The position numbers and the translations under genes were made by a program. From Porphyromonas circumdentaria (GTDB lineage: Bacteria > Bacteroidota > Bacteroidia > Bacteroidales > Porphyromonadaceae), in NCBI RefSeq assembly GCF_900167105.1, contig NZ_FUXE01000005.1, forward strand, positions 1 to 64,000: a stretch of 64,000 nt of DNA, written 5' to 3'. Below are positions 1 to 9,061 of this stretch, piece by piece (the first letter of the stretch is position 1; every line of letters starts with the position of its first letter). Below the pieces are notes generated by a model. It did no database searches. It was not told where the DNA came from and saw only the letters and a program-made list of their open reading frames with translations.

Positions 1-64
1 AAAAAACCTCAAAGCAACAACCGCTTTTCAAAGAGACCCGCTGGCCTCCCCTATTTTGCGAGTG

Positions 65-97
65 CAAAACTACTACTTTTTATCCCATATATCCAAA
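65..97 (-). promoter_or_regulatory. Promoter reading off the left edge
   Basis: On the minus strand a TAGTTTTG box (65-72) lies 21 bases downstream of TTTG (94-97), which fits the Bacteroidota -7/-33 pattern. The transcript would start near base 58 and run out of the window to the left, so its gene is not visible. The spacer is slightly longer than in the best promoters here (19-20). Confidence 0.4.
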
Positions 98-467
98 TAA
101 ATACAACCATAAAAACCGTTAAAAAGAAGCTATACCCTAAAAAACAAAGACTTACATCTCAAAATTATTTTGACAAACAACCCTTCTGCAACAAAAAAAC
201 AAAGAAAAACATGATAATCTCGTGGAAAAAGGTAGCCCCAAGAAACCCTCAAAAAAATCGGCACAACAGAATAGTCTAATCAATTATTGAGAAAAAAACA
301 AGGCTCTACAAGTTTGGCTTGAAAGTAAACAGGCTCCCAACTAGCATCCGCCTCTTAAACTAAACTGTAGCCTCCATAAAATTGAATCAAGAAAGGATTA
401 AAAATAAACCTTTTAAGCCCACACAACGCCCCCTACCTTTGAATTATGGGTAAAAGAAAAAATACCA
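98..467. other. Intergenic stretch, nothing recognised
   Basis: AT-rich spacer between the left-edge promoter and the exb operon terminator. I see no convincing reading frame, RNA gene or repeat in it. Confidence 0.5.
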
Positions 468-500
468 AAGCCCTCAAAGAATACTCTTCGAGGGCTTTTT
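468..500 (-). terminator. Terminator of the exbB/exbD operon
   Basis: Inverted repeat AAGCCCTC (469-476) / GAGGGCTT (490-497) flanked by A and T runs, just past the stop of the last exbD-like gene. The A run on one side and T run on the other could let it work in both directions. Confidence 0.75.
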
Positions 501-526
501 ATCAGTAGTTAGAATGAATGATTAGA

Positions 527-1006
527 TCAATTATTCTTTATCACATCTCTTGCAGAGTAACTAATATTAAGCGCATCAGCTCTACGTAATTGATACTTGA
601 TATCTGATATAATCTTCATTTTTGTATCTGCATCTGCTTTGATAGAGATTGTCATGAGCTTTTTACGTTCGTCTCTGATCTTAGCTTCTTCCTGCTTAAC
701 GAAATCATAAACCAACTCTGGATTCTGAACTATCTTATCATTGATTTGGATACAAGAGTTGTTACCAAACTTGTCTCGATATGCCGCTACGGGCTTTCCA
801 ACATAGAGATAAGAAACAAGAGATTTCTCCTCTAATTTTGTTAGCTCAGTGGCACGAGGAAGATTATGATATTCCACCTTTGCAGTTACCTCGCGTATGC
901 TTGTAACCATCATGATGAAAAATAAGAATGCAAAGATAAGGTCTGGGAGAGATGCGGTATTCAACTCGGGCATCACTCTGCTTCCATTTTTATTAAACTT
1001 TCCCAT
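527..1006 (-). CDS. ExbD/TolR-type biopolymer transport protein (second copy)
   Basis: 159 residues. A short cytoplasmic N-terminus is followed by one hydrophobic segment (about residues 20-37) that begins SLPDLIFAF. The Asp in this segment is the position that carries the proton pathway in the ExbD/TolR family. The rest (about 120 residues) should be periplasmic. With an ExbB/TolQ channel, ExbD proteins turn proton flow into work on an outer-membrane partner, usually through TonB. This is the last of four closely packed minus-strand genes (gap of 15 bases from the upstream exbD) and is followed by a hairpin terminator. No tonB gene is nearby, so the partner is unknown. The family call is secure; the system it energises is inferred. 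Confidence 0.85.
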   Translation of the reverse strand: MGKFNKNGSRVMPELNTASLPDLIFAFLFFIMMVTSIREVTAKVEYHNLPRATELTKLEEKSLVSYLYVGKPVAAYRDKFGNNSCIQINDKIVQNPELVYDFVKQEEAKIRDERKKLMTISIKADADTKMKIISDIKYQLRRADALNISYSARDVIKNN

Positions 1007-1021
1007 TATCTATTCCTCCTC

Positions 1022-1630
1022 TTATTTTAGGTTTGACAAAGGCATTTCTGACACGTGCATAGGATAAGCCTCCAATACCAATTTTTGCTTTTCTACAGAT
1101 AATTCTTTGTAGGAAGTGCGAAAATAAGCTCTTGCAAATTCATCCCAGACTTCATTGTATGCTTTGAGGATCTCATTCTGTACGTTAATATACATCTGAT
1201 AACTCGTTTCTACCTCATTCTTTAGAGATATCGCATAACTTGAGGTGGTTACCTCTATTCGTCCTAACCCCTCGATATTACGAACTTCCTTTTCAGGCAA
1301 TTCGGGTTTATTTCTTGGGTTAACAATGAACTCCTTTACACGGTTCTTCAGCTCATCTATGTGAACAATGATCGTCCTATCACCAGCCTTGCTTTTCTTC
1401 AATATGGCGATCTGGTCTCTACGGTTAACGAGCAACTGCATAATGTTGCGGTCGTTAATCTCAATATCCTGACGTTGTTCTTCTTTGGGTACAAGTGGCG
1501 GCAAGCGACGCTTAATACCCTTGTCGGTATCCATTGAAGTAGTTATCAAAAAGAATATCAGAAGAATGAAAGAGATATCGGCCATTGACGATCCATTGAT
1601 GGAAGGTACTTTTTTCTTTGTTTTAGCCAT
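1022..1630 (-). CDS. ExbD/TolR-type biopolymer transport protein (first copy)
   Basis: 202 residues. A basic N-terminus (MAKTKKKVP) is followed by a membrane segment starting SSMADISFILLIFFLI, with the conserved proton-path Asp after MA. The periplasmic part is longer than usual for ExbD (about 160 residues), with a charged stretch rich in Glu, Lys and Asn. It is third in the exbB-like operon, 21 bases after the four-helix membrane gene and 15 bases before the second exbD. Having two different ExbD-type proteins with one ExbB is common in Bacteroidota. They may form mixed dimers inside one channel or serve different partners; the sequence does not decide this. Confidence 0.85.
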   Translation of the reverse strand: MAKTKKKVPSINGSSMADISFILLIFFLITTSMDTDKGIKRRLPPLVPKEEQRQDIEINDRNIMQLLVNRRDQIAILKKSKAGDRTIIVHIDELKNRVKEFIVNPRNKPELPEKEVRNIEGLGRIEVTTSSYAISLKNEVETSYQMYINVQNEILKAYNEVWDEFARAYFRTSYKELSVEKQKLVLEAYPMHVSEMPLSNLK

Positions 1631-1651
1631 TGCTCTTCGGTTTTTAGGATA

Positions 1652-2131
1652 TTACTTTTTAGAAACTGCCTTACGAATAGCCCCCCAAATCATAGCCAAC
1701 ACAATCGCTACGATAAGAACATAGCTTGAGTAAAGCACCATGTCACTCGTCTTGAGCCATCCCTCGGTCAAATACTTTTGAGAATCTTCGTTTACCCCGC
1801 GCATTGCTTCTGCATTACCATCTCCCATAGCATAAGTAACACCTAAGAGAACAAATAAAGCGATGATTGAAACAAGAGAAGTAATTCCCTTTTTGGGATT
1901 GCGCGAAAATACTGCGAAGAAACTGGAAAAAGAAAAACACACTGTAGTTAGCAGGGTAATACCTGCCAATATATAAGCCCAATAGAGGTATGCTCCTGTC
2001 AACTCGTAGATCTTATTTGTGCCTTCCACGTGTGAACCACCCATGAAAAGAGCGACAAACATAACCACAGAGATTGCCAACAAAAGCAGTAGAACTCCAC
2101 TGGATATTCTGCGACTTTTAGTTACTGCCAT
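1652..2131 (-). CDS. Four-helix membrane protein of the ExbB/ExbD operon
   Basis: 159 residues with four hydrophobic segments (roughly residues 10-31, 47-75, 84-105 and 128-150), short basic ends and no recognisable catalytic motif. It sits between the ExbB-like gene (8 bases upstream) and the first ExbD gene (21 bases downstream), so it is very likely made with them. I know of no biochemical role. Genes of this size and topology occur at this place in exb operons of related bacteria, which suggests an accessory subunit of the channel, but that is inference from position only. Confidence 0.7.
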   Translation of the reverse strand: MAVTKSRRISSGVLLLLLAISVVMFVALFMGGSHVEGTNKIYELTGAYLYWAYILAGITLLTTVCFSFSSFFAVFSRNPKKGITSLVSIIALFVLLGVTYAMGDGNAEAMRGVNEDSQKYLTEGWLKTSDMVLYSSYVLIVAIVLAMIWGAIRKAVSKK

Positions 2132-2139
2132 GGTTGAAA

Positions 2140-2979
2140 TTACTTAGCGTTTTTAAGGTTGTGCTTGATAACCAAATCCAAGAGAGAGATAGAAGCGTCT
2201 TCCATCCTGTTAAGAATTGCCTCAACTTTGCTAAGGATATAGTTGTAGAAGAGTTGAAGAATAAGGGCTACAATAAGACCTGCAATGGTTGTAATAAGAG
2301 CCACTTTCATACCACCTGCTACAACCGTAGGGCTAATATCACCCACTTTCTCAATCTTATCGAATGCCATAACCATCCCTACTACTGTACCCAAGAAACC
2401 AAGTGATGGAGCCATAGCGATAAAGAGGGTAATCCAAGAAAGGTTCTTTTCCAAAAGACCTCCTTGTACACCACCGTAAGCTGTGATAGAACGCTCTACA
2501 ACATCTAAGCCCTCGTCCATACGCATAAGACCTTGATAAGCAATTGAAGCAATAGGGCCACGAGTATTACGTGCGATATTCTTAGCCTCTTCTACGTTAC
2601 CCTTTGCCAAAGAAGCTTCAATTTGCTTGAGCAACTTTTCGCTGTTAGTATCTGCGAGGTTAAGGTAAATAATACGCTCCAAACAAAGTGCGAGACCGAG
2701 TATCAAAGCCAATACGATAACGGCCATAAAGTCAGCACCCCCTTCGATGAACTTTGTCTTAAGAGCTTGGTGGAAACCAGCATCCTCTGCAGGAGCAACG
2801 ATCTCTGTTGCATCTTCTTCGGTAGTCTCCATTTCAAGAGCGGTTTGTTCTGTAGCCTCCACCTGTTCAGTAGCTGCTTCGGTTGTTCCTGTTGCAGGTT
2901 GATCTTGAGCCCACATAGTAGAGGAAATACTCACTGACAGCAAAGCTGTGCAGGCAAGTGTTGCAAAAAATCTTTTCAT
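2140..2979 (-). CDS. MotA/TolQ/ExbB-family proton channel protein
   Basis: 279 residues. There is an N-terminal signal-like segment (1-24, ending MWAQ), then an acidic Thr/Glu-rich linker (about 25-67) and three membrane helices at about 84-107, 180-206 and 226-248. The long cytoplasmic loop between the first two helices and the conserved Pro/Gly-rich second helix (APSLGFLGTVVGMV) are typical of ExbB/TolQ. It is the first gene of the operon and should form the pentameric channel around the ExbD proteins. The N-terminal signal plus acidic linker is longer than in the E. coli proteins but common in Bacteroidota. No clear promoter motif is visible upstream. An 11-base G run (3129-3139) lies 150 bases before the start. 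Confidence 0.9.
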   Translation of the reverse strand: MKRFFATLACTALLSVSISSTMWAQDQPATGTTEAATEQVEATEQTALEMETTEEDATEIVAPAEDAGFHQALKTKFIEGGADFMAVIVLALILGLALCLERIIYLNLADTNSEKLLKQIEASLAKGNVEEAKNIARNTRGPIASIAYQGLMRMDEGLDVVERSITAYGGVQGGLLEKNLSWITLFIAMAPSLGFLGTVVGMVMAFDKIEKVGDISPTVVAGGMKVALITTIAGLIVALILQLFYNYILSKVEAILNRMEDASISLLDLVIKHNLKNAK

Positions 2980-3128
2980 CTCGAAATTGTTTAGATTAGT
3001 ACTTTTCTATTATTTGTTATTATTCTCTTTATTGTAAAAAAGCTGTATCTGGGAAAATATCCTCACAACTCAATATCCAACACCCATAAAGGGGAAAATC
3101 TCAATCTCCACACCGCCGTTCTGACCCT

Positions 3129-3139
3129 GGGGGGGGGGG
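3129..3139. repeat. 11-base poly-G tract
   Basis: A run of 11 G (C on the coding strand of the operon) between tRNA-Ser and the ExbB-like gene. Runs of this length slip readily during replication. It lies in the upstream region of the exb operon, not in a reading frame. Confidence 0.8.
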
Positions 3140-3172
3140 ACTTCAAAACTCCACATACAGCAAATGTTACAG

Positions 3173-3260
3173 CGGAGAGAGCGGGATTCGAACCCGCGAA
3201 ACGCTTTTGGCGTTTACACACTTTCCAGGCGTGCCTCTTCAACCACTCGAGCACCTCTCC
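3173..3260 (-). tRNA. tRNA-Ser (GGA)
   Basis: 88 nt class II tRNA. The acceptor stem GGAGAGG pairs with TCTCTCC (one G-T pair at its base), the anticodon loop reads CTGGAAA with GGA, there is a long variable arm as expected for serine, and the T-arm is GCGGG TTCGAAT CCCGC. CCA is not encoded. Small reading frames overlapping it are chance. Confidence 0.95.
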
Positions 3261-3554
3261 TCGTCAAGAGCTCCTCGAAATCATCAACTCTACCACTATA
3301 GTATCATGGATTAACGATGACCTCTGCTTAAAAAGCCCTTTACTAATGCACCGCAAATCTAATCTTTTTTCGTCATCTAATTGCTATCCTGAATGAATTG
3401 TTTTTGCCAAAGGACTTGAGCTTTCTCTTTGAGTAAGATGCAATCTTCTTTTTAATCTTTTATAATTCAGTTGCTTATATTACAAGGGAGAAAGGTTTTA
3501 GAAAAATAGAGAGAAGCAAACTCACCCATAGCAAATAGTAGTTTTTACACATTG
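3261..3554. other. Spacer upstream of tRNA-Ser
   Basis: No gene seen. A TAGATTTG-like box on the minus strand (3354-3361) could serve tRNA-Ser, but no matching -33 element is clear. Confidence 0.35.
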
Positions 3555-4349
3555 TTAAAGGAAAAAGCGCAAACAGGCTATTACCAAAAGAATATCTCTA
3601 CGACTTTTTTCTTTACAAGTCATAACCAAATCTCTTCTGCCAAAATAGAGCATCCCGTATAGCTCGCCCAGTTTCAAGATGGTATTATTCGTAAGAGCAT
3701 ATTGATTTTTGAGAAAATTTGCCCCCTGCAACATAGTGCAGAACAAATTGTAAGCTTTCCAATCGGGGGCTATAACATCATTTGCTACGAAATCTTGCTG
3801 TAGGGCTGAGAGATGAAAATCGAGGTTGTGAGCAACCAAAGTGGGACAAAGAGAAAGATCGTGTAAAAAGCGTTGATACACCTCCTTAGGAGGAATACCT
3901 TTTTGACACATCATTTCATTAGATATACCGTGTATCTGCTCAGCTATCGGGCTAATCGACACAGCCTGCTTAAGGATATAACTCTCCTCTCGTATAACTT
4001 CTGCACGTTCATCTAAAAGTGTCCAAGAGAGCTGTACAATAGGAGGCAAATAAGAGGGGACAATAGTTCCCAAAGGAGCTTCTTCTCCACCCACTTCCTC
4101 TACAGGAGGATTCCAATCTACCGTTTCCGTATCAATTACAATGTAATAAGGTTTAGCCCCTATTGGAGCTTGAGGGAAATGAAATAGAGAAGAACTGGTA
4201 ACATCAATCTTATTACTCGGCGTAAAGGCTGTTTCTTCCGTTTGCGTAGCTCTCTTTTTCCCTTTGCGACTGAACCAATAAAGCACAGCCACTACACCCA
4301 TCAGCATTAATATATCCAGAAAACGCATAGAAAAAAACGGCTCTACCAC
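3555..4349 (-). CDS. Membrane-anchored DEDD exonuclease-like protein, probably inactive
   Basis: 264 residues. A hydrophobic N-terminal segment (about 9-26) followed by basic residues suggests a membrane anchor. From residue 67 it follows the DnaQ-type 3'-5' exonuclease fold: Exo I is intact (DTET, D73 and E75) and an IHGIS motif follows. Exo II reads HNLDFH (174-179), where the family has HNxxFD, so the metal-binding Asp is replaced by His. In Exo III the expected His and Asp are Ser (about 249) and Leu in my alignment. Three of the four catalytic positions therefore seem lost, although the reading frame is intact and full length. It may bind nucleic acid without cutting, or the motif alignment may be off. 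It stands alone between tRNA-Ser and metG. Confidence 0.65.
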   Translation of the reverse strand: MVEPFFSMRFLDILMLMGVVAVLYWFSRKGKKRATQTEETAFTPSNKIDVTSSSLFHFPQAPIGAKPYYIVIDTETVDWNPPVEEVGGEEAPLGTIVPSYLPPIVQLSWTLLDERAEVIREESYILKQAVSISPIAEQIHGISNEMMCQKGIPPKEVYQRFLHDLSLCPTLVAHNLDFHLSALQQDFVANDVIAPDWKAYNLFCTMLQGANFLKNQYALTNNTILKLGELYGMLYFGRRDLVMTCKEKSRRDILLVIACLRFFL

Positions 4350-4407
4350 TCAAAAAAGCTTGAGAAATATAAATGTAGGAATAATGCCATTACCTAAAAG
4401 CACACAA

Positions 4408-4454
4408 AAGCCTAACAACACACCCTTATCTTCAAGGAAATAGCTGTTAGGCTT
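4408..4454 (-). terminator. Probable metG terminator
   Basis: Perfect 10-bp inverted repeat (4408-4417 / 4445-4454, AAGCCTAACA) with a 27-base loop, followed on the minus strand by a short T run. The loop is long for a terminator. Confidence 0.5.
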
Positions 4455-4480
4455 GAGTATTTTACACGCTCTTACTCTTG

Positions 4481-6547
4481 TTATCCAATCTTACTTCCTG
4501 GGGCAATATCATCACTCAAAATGGTCACTTTGAGTGCACCCGTTTTGTAGTCTTCTGCTGAGAGAATCATCCCTTCGGAGGTAATCCCCATCATCTTACG
4601 AGGAGGGAAATTGGCTATAAAACAGATATTCTTGCCCACTAAATCCTCTGGTTGATAAAATTTGGCAATACCCGAAAGGATGGTACGTCCCTGTAATCCG
4701 TCATCTATCTGGAAGCGGAGCAATTTATCGGATTTCGGCACTCGCTCACAAGAGAGAACACGCCCTACGCGGAGGTCCATCTTCATAAACTCATCAAAGG
4801 TGGTATCCTCCAAAACAGGCACTGCTTTACGTTGTGCAGCTTCGTTGGCTTTCTTGATTTCCTGCAAACGTTGTATCTGTTGGTCAATAGTTTCATCTTC
4901 TATTTTCTCGAAGAGTAACTCTGCCTTACCGATAGCATGCCCCTCTTTCATTAAGGAAGAAGAGCCCAATTTTCCCCAAGCAAAAGGAACTACTTGCAAC
5001 ATCTGTAAAAGCTTTTCTGTGCTAAAAGGAAGGAAGGGCGCAAAAGCTATGGTTAGGTTAGCTGTTATCTGCAACGAAATATGAAGTATAGTTGCCACAC
5101 GCTCCATATTGGTTTTTGCCACCTTCCACGGCTCAGTTTCTGCAAGATATTTATTCCCGATGCGTGCTATCATCATGGCTTCTCGGAGTGCTTCTCGAAA
5201 GTGAAAGTTCTCTAAGTTTTGCGACAAACGAGGAGCTATAGCTGCTATTTCCTCTAAAATCTCTCTATCGAAATCAGTTAAGACTCCACACGCTGGCACT
5301 TTACCCTCGAAATACTTATGCGTTAAGACCAGTGTACGATTGACAAAGTTGCCATATATTGCAACAAGTTCGTTATTATTGCGCGCTTGGAAGTCTTTCC
5401 AAGTAAAATCATTATCCTTGGTTTCAGGGGCATTCGCCGTTAATACATACCGAAGTACGTCCTCTTTGCCAGGGAAATCCTTGAGATATTCATGCAACCA
5501 AACCGCCCAGTTACGACTGGTAGATATTTTATCCCCTTCTAAATTGAGAAATTCATTGGCAGGTACATTATCGGGCAAAATGAAACTTCCCTCTGCCTTA
5601 AGCATAGCAGGGAATACGATACAGTGAAAGACAATATTGTCCTTACCAATAAAATGAATCATACGAGTCGACTCATCTTTCCACCAAGTCTCCCAAGTGT
5701 CGGGGCATAATTCTTTGGTGTTACTGATATAACCGATAGGAGCATCGAACCAGACATAGAGCACTTTTCCCTCTGCCCCCTCTACAGGCACAGGCACTCC
5801 CCAATCCAAGTCGCGACTTACCGCCCGCGGTTGCAAGCCCATATCAATCCAACTCTTACACTGTCCATAGACATTAGGCTTCCACTCTTTGTGTTCTTCC
5901 AATATCCACTCGCGTAACCACGCTTCATCTTTGTCTAAAGGTAGATACCAATGTTTGGTACTCTTTAATATTGGCTTCGCTCCGCTGATAGAGCTTTTCG
6001 GGTCAATAAGATCCGTGGCACTGAGCGAGGTTCCGCAAGCCTCGCACTGGTCTCCATACGCCCCCTCTTTGTGACAGTGAGGACAGGTACCGACAATATA
6101 ACGGTCTGCCAAAAACATATTAGCTTCGGGATCATAGTATTGCTCAGACTCCTGCTCTACAAAATGCTTTTTGTCGTACAAAGTGCGAAAAAACTCCGAA
6201 GCGGTTTCTTTGTGGATAGCACTTGTAGTACGAGAGTAAATGTCAAAGGATATACCAAACTCTTGGAAAGACTTCTTTATTAACTCGTGGTAGCGGTCTA
6301 CGACCTCTTGAGGAGTACAACCCTCGGCTTTTGCCTTCAAAGATATAGGTACCCCATGTTCATCGGAGCCTCCTATAAACAATACTTCCTCGCCCAAAAG
6401 TCTTTTATAGCGAGCATAAATATCTGCTGGTACATACACCCCTGCCAAGTGTCCTATATGTACGGGACCGTTTGCATAAGGGAGTGCGCTTGTTATTAAG
6501 GTCCTCTTGAACTGTGAAGTTTTATCGTTTTCTATCCTTTGTTTCAT
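4481..6547 (-). CDS. metG: Methionyl-tRNA synthetase
   Basis: 688 residues; charges tRNA-Met with methionine in the cytoplasm. The class I signature HIGH is at 30-33, the second signature appears as KISTS (340-344) and the zinc-knuckle Cys pairs are C155/C158 and C168/C171 in the connective domain, so this is the zinc-containing, E. coli-like form. The C-terminal about 110 residues (beginning [20 protein letters not shown]) are the OB-fold tRNA-binding domain that mediates dimerisation. The length matches the two-domain family. A TAACTTTG box lies 39 bases upstream of the start. It is transcribed alone. Confidence 0.97.
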   Translation of the reverse strand: MKQRIENDKTSQFKRTLITSALPYANGPVHIGHLAGVYVPADIYARYKRLLGEEVLFIGGSDEHGVPISLKAKAEGCTPQEVVDRYHELIKKSFQEFGISFDIYSRTTSAIHKETASEFFRTLYDKKHFVEQESEQYYDPEANMFLADRYIVGTCPHCHKEGAYGDQCEACGTSLSATDLIDPKSSISGAKPILKSTKHWYLPLDKDEAWLREWILEEHKEWKPNVYGQCKSWIDMGLQPRAVSRDLDWGVPVPVEGAEGKVLYVWFDAPIGYISNTKELCPDTWETWWKDESTRMIHFIGKDNIVFHCIVFPAMLKAEGSFILPDNVPANEFLNLEGDKISTSRNWAVWLHEYLKDFPGKEDVLRYVLTANAPETKDNDFTWKDFQARNNNELVAIYGNFVNRTLVLTHKYFEGKVPACGVLTDFDREILEEIAAIAPRLSQNLENFHFREALREAMMIARIGNKYLAETEPWKVAKTNMERVATILHISLQITANLTIAFAPFLPFSTEKLLQMLQVVPFAWGKLGSSSLMKEGHAIGKAELLFEKIEDETIDQQIQRLQEIKKANEAAQRKAVPVLEDTTFDEFMKMDLRVGRVLSCERVPKSDKLLRFQIDDGLQGRTILSGIAKFYQPEDLVGKNICFIANFPPRKMMGITSEGMILSAEDYKTGALKVTILSDDIAPGSKIG

Positions 6548-6585
6548 CTAAATATCCTTTGTATTAAAGTGTACCTTTTAGGCTC

Positions 6586-6593
6586 CAAAGTTA
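6586..6593 (-). promoter_or_regulatory. metG -7 box
   Basis: TAACTTTG on the minus strand, about 40 bases before metG. No good -33 element is visible at the expected distance. Confidence 0.45.
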
Positions 6594-6748
6594 CAAATTT
6601 ACTCCATACCCTTCTAAATACTTACAGTTATTACTTCTCAAACCAAAGTACTTACCTACCTACTTCATGACAGCAAAAAAAGAAAAGTAGTTTTATCCCC
6701 CTTTCAAACTAACTCCATAATTCTCTCTCAAAAGAAAGATGAAATATA

Positions 6749-6858
6749 TCAAAGAGTTAGGACAAACCCTTAGAAAAGTTTGCACTCGAGACAACTTAAG
6801 TTTAGACCTATGATAACTTGAGTTTCCACTGGAGGAAACTTTAGTTTTCACAAGTGTA
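6749..6858. repeat. 22-bp phased tandem array, five units
   Basis: Five consecutive units of exactly 22 bp start at 6749, 6771, 6793, 6815 and 6837, with a decayed sixth to about 6880. The shared core is near AACTTRAGTTTAGAC. The units differ by substitution but keep their length. The same kind of array recurs at 44365-44452, including the rare string GTTAGGACAA in its first unit. There are no unique spacers between units, so this is not a CRISPR. It lies between metG and the rpsA terminator. Confidence 0.75.
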
Positions 6859-6989
6859 AACTAAAACTCCAACAAAACTCCACAAAAAAAACATCCTCCA
6901 AAATATTTTTCATACATGGAGAACGAATCTCTTAAAGAAACCATTACTCTTCTGAAGGGGTGATGAGAAACATGCCCCAAGGACCGTAA

Positions 6990-7028
6990 AAAGAAAAAGC
7001 TCTGCTACCCGAATGGATAGCAGAGCCT
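6990..7028 (-). terminator. rpsA terminator
   Basis: 9-bp perfect stem GCTCTGCTA (6999-7007) / TAGCAGAGC (7018-7026) with T-rich sequence following on the minus strand, 44 bases after the rpsA stop. Confidence 0.85.
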
Positions 7029-7071
7029 TTACAATAAAGAGTTTTCTCAAGAAACCCTCTTTAATTGTGGA

Positions 7072-8874
7072 TTAGTTCTTGTCATCAAGACGTTCACGAA
7101 GAGCCGCCAACTCACCCAAATCTCCGAGAGTTGCCTTTTCAGCAGGAGCTTGAGCAGCAGTAGCTTGTGAAGCAGCATCACGAGTTTGCTTCTTCTGTTC
7201 CTTTTCTGCACGAGCAGCTTCACGCTGCTTATCTTCGAAGATACGGCTATGAGAAACAATGATACGATGCTTATTCTTGTTAAACTCAAGCACCTTGAAC
7301 TCTAACTTCTCATCGATTTGAGCCTTAGAACCATCTTCCTTAACAAGGTGCATCTGAGTAGCAAATCCTTCTACACCATAAGGCAAAGCGATAATTGCTC
7401 CCTTATCGGTAGACTCGATAATTGTACCCTCGTGGATGGAACCTGTTGTGAATACTGTTTCGAAGACATCCCAAGGATTTTCTTCTGTTTGCTTGTGCCC
7501 CAAGCTGAGACGACGATTATCCTTATCGATTTCAAGTACTTCTACTTCGATAGGAGCACCAATCTCTGTGATTTCACTGGGGTGCTTAATCTTCTTAGTC
7601 CAAGACAAATCGCTCAAGTGGATAAGACCATCTACACCCTCTTCTACTTCAACAAAAACACCGAAGTTGGTGAAGTTGCGAACCTTTGCTGTGTGGCGAG
7701 AGCCAACAGGGAAGCGAGTTTCAATATCTTGCCATGGATCTGGCTTGAGTTGCTTCATACCCAAGCTCATCTTGCGCTCTTCACGATCTAAAGTAAGGAT
7801 TACAGCCTCCACTTCATCTCCTACCTTAAGGAAGTCTTGTGCGCTACGGAGGTGTTGTGTCCAGGACATTTCAGATACGTGGATAAGCCCTTCAATACCT
7901 GGGGCTACCTCTACGAAAGCACCGTAATCTGTAATTAACTCTACGCGACCTTTGAGGATATCACCAGGCGCGAGGTTAGGATCCAAGGCATCCCATGGGT
8001 TAGGAGTAAGCTGCTTGAGACCCAAAGCAATACGAGTTTTCTCTTCATCGAAATCAAGGATAACCACATTGATCTTTTGATCTAACTGTACCACTTCGCT
8101 TGGGTGAGAAACACGTTCCCAAGAAAGGTCTGTAATGTGGATAAGTCCGTCTACACCACCAAGGTCAACAAAGACACCGAAGTTAAGAAGGTTCTTAACC
8201 ACACCTTCGAGCACTTGTCCTTTCTCGAGCTTACTAATAATATCACGCTTCTGTTGTTCCAACTCGGCTTCGATAAGAATCTTGTGAGATACCACAATGT
8301 TTTTCTGCTCATGATTTACTTTCACGATCTTGAACTCCATTGTCTTATCTACCAAGCTATCGTAGTCACGAATAGGACGTACATCGATTTGAGAACCTGG
8401 GAGGAAAGCTTCGATGCCAAATACGTCGACAATCATACCACCCTTTGTACGGCTCTTGATGTAACCGAGGATAACTTCGTCCTTCTCGAGTGCTTCTGTA
8501 ACGCGCTCCCAAGAACGTTCTGCACGTGCTAAATAGTGAGAAAGCAGGGGTTGTCCCATAGGACCTTCTGGAGAGATTACAAAAACCTCTACCTGATCAC
8601 CTACTTTAAGATCCTTATTGTAGCGAAACTCTGTGTAGGGGATACTTCCAAGAGACTTGTAACCAACATCTACAAGGACTTCACGAGGAGTCTTGTCGTT
8701 GTATACAATCTCTTTAACAGTGCCCATTACCACTTCTTTTTCTTTGATGTTGCTGAGCGTTTCTTCATACAAACGCTCTTGCTCTGCACGAGCATCGGAA
8801 GACAGGGTAGTACCCTTTTCATACTGATCCCAATCGAAATCTGGATTAGGCACTCTAAGTTGATGATTGCTCAT
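7072..8874 (-). CDS. rpsA: 30S ribosomal protein S1
   Basis: 600 residues from the chosen start (MSNHQLRVPNPDF). It binds mRNA on the 30S subunit. Repeated S1 OB-fold units are visible by their recurring VxxxxxFGxFVDxxGVxGLIHxSDLSW pattern, with the clearest copies in the middle of the protein, and the total is compatible with six S1 units. The C-terminal about 50 residues are a charged, Ala/Glu/Lys-rich tail. The frame stays open upstream to 9000, but a good promoter (8950-8981) lies inside that extension, which supports the start at 8874. Bacteroidota ribosomes hide the anti-Shine-Dalgarno sequence, so no ribosome-binding site is expected. It is transcribed alone. Confidence 0.95.
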   Translation of the reverse strand: MSNHQLRVPNPDFDWDQYEKGTTLSSDARAEQERLYEETLSNIKEKEVVMGTVKEIVYNDKTPREVLVDVGYKSLGSIPYTEFRYNKDLKVGDQVEVFVISPEGPMGQPLLSHYLARAERSWERVTEALEKDEVILGYIKSRTKGGMIVDVFGIEAFLPGSQIDVRPIRDYDSLVDKTMEFKIVKVNHEQKNIVVSHKILIEAELEQQKRDIISKLEKGQVLEGVVKNLLNFGVFVDLGGVDGLIHITDLSWERVSHPSEVVQLDQKINVVILDFDEEKTRIALGLKQLTPNPWDALDPNLAPGDILKGRVELITDYGAFVEVAPGIEGLIHVSEMSWTQHLRSAQDFLKVGDEVEAVILTLDREERKMSLGMKQLKPDPWQDIETRFPVGSRHTAKVRNFTNFGVFVEVEEGVDGLIHLSDLSWTKKIKHPSEITEIGAPIEVEVLEIDKDNRRLSLGHKQTEENPWDVFETVFTTGSIHEGTIIESTDKGAIIALPYGVEGFATQMHLVKEDGSKAQIDEKLEFKVLEFNKNKHRIIVSHSRIFEDKQREAARAEKEQKKQTRDAASQATAAQAPAEKATLGDLGELAALRERLDDKN

Positions 8875-8949
8875 CTGTTTTTCTTTTAAATGTGAAACAA
8901 TACTATAATAACTCTCTATCCAGACACATAATACGGTCCAGACGAGGGG

Positions 8950-8981
8950 CAAAGGTACAATTACTTTTTTGTACGCACAAG
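8950..8981 (-). promoter_or_regulatory. rpsA promoter
   Basis: Minus-strand TACCTTTG (8950-8957) with CTTG (8978-8981) 20 bases upstream. It places the transcript start near 8943 and so excludes the longer reading frame for S1. Confidence 0.7.
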
Positions 8982-9061
8982 TTTCAGAGTGTACAACCAC
9001 ATGAGAAAGAGGAAGTTCTTAATACTTTATGCGACTGCATCGCAAGCTCTCCTGTACACTA

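Noticed and set aside
3063-3254. 63-codon reverse reading frame
   Set aside because: It overlaps the tRNA-Ser gene and has no protein-like features.
6749-6880. Possible CRISPR array
   Set aside because: The repeating units are contiguous, 22 bp with no unique spacers, drift in sequence, and there are no cas genes in the window.
8875-9000. N-terminal extension of S1 by 42 codons
   Set aside because: The rpsA promoter lies inside it and the residues are unlike the family N-terminus.
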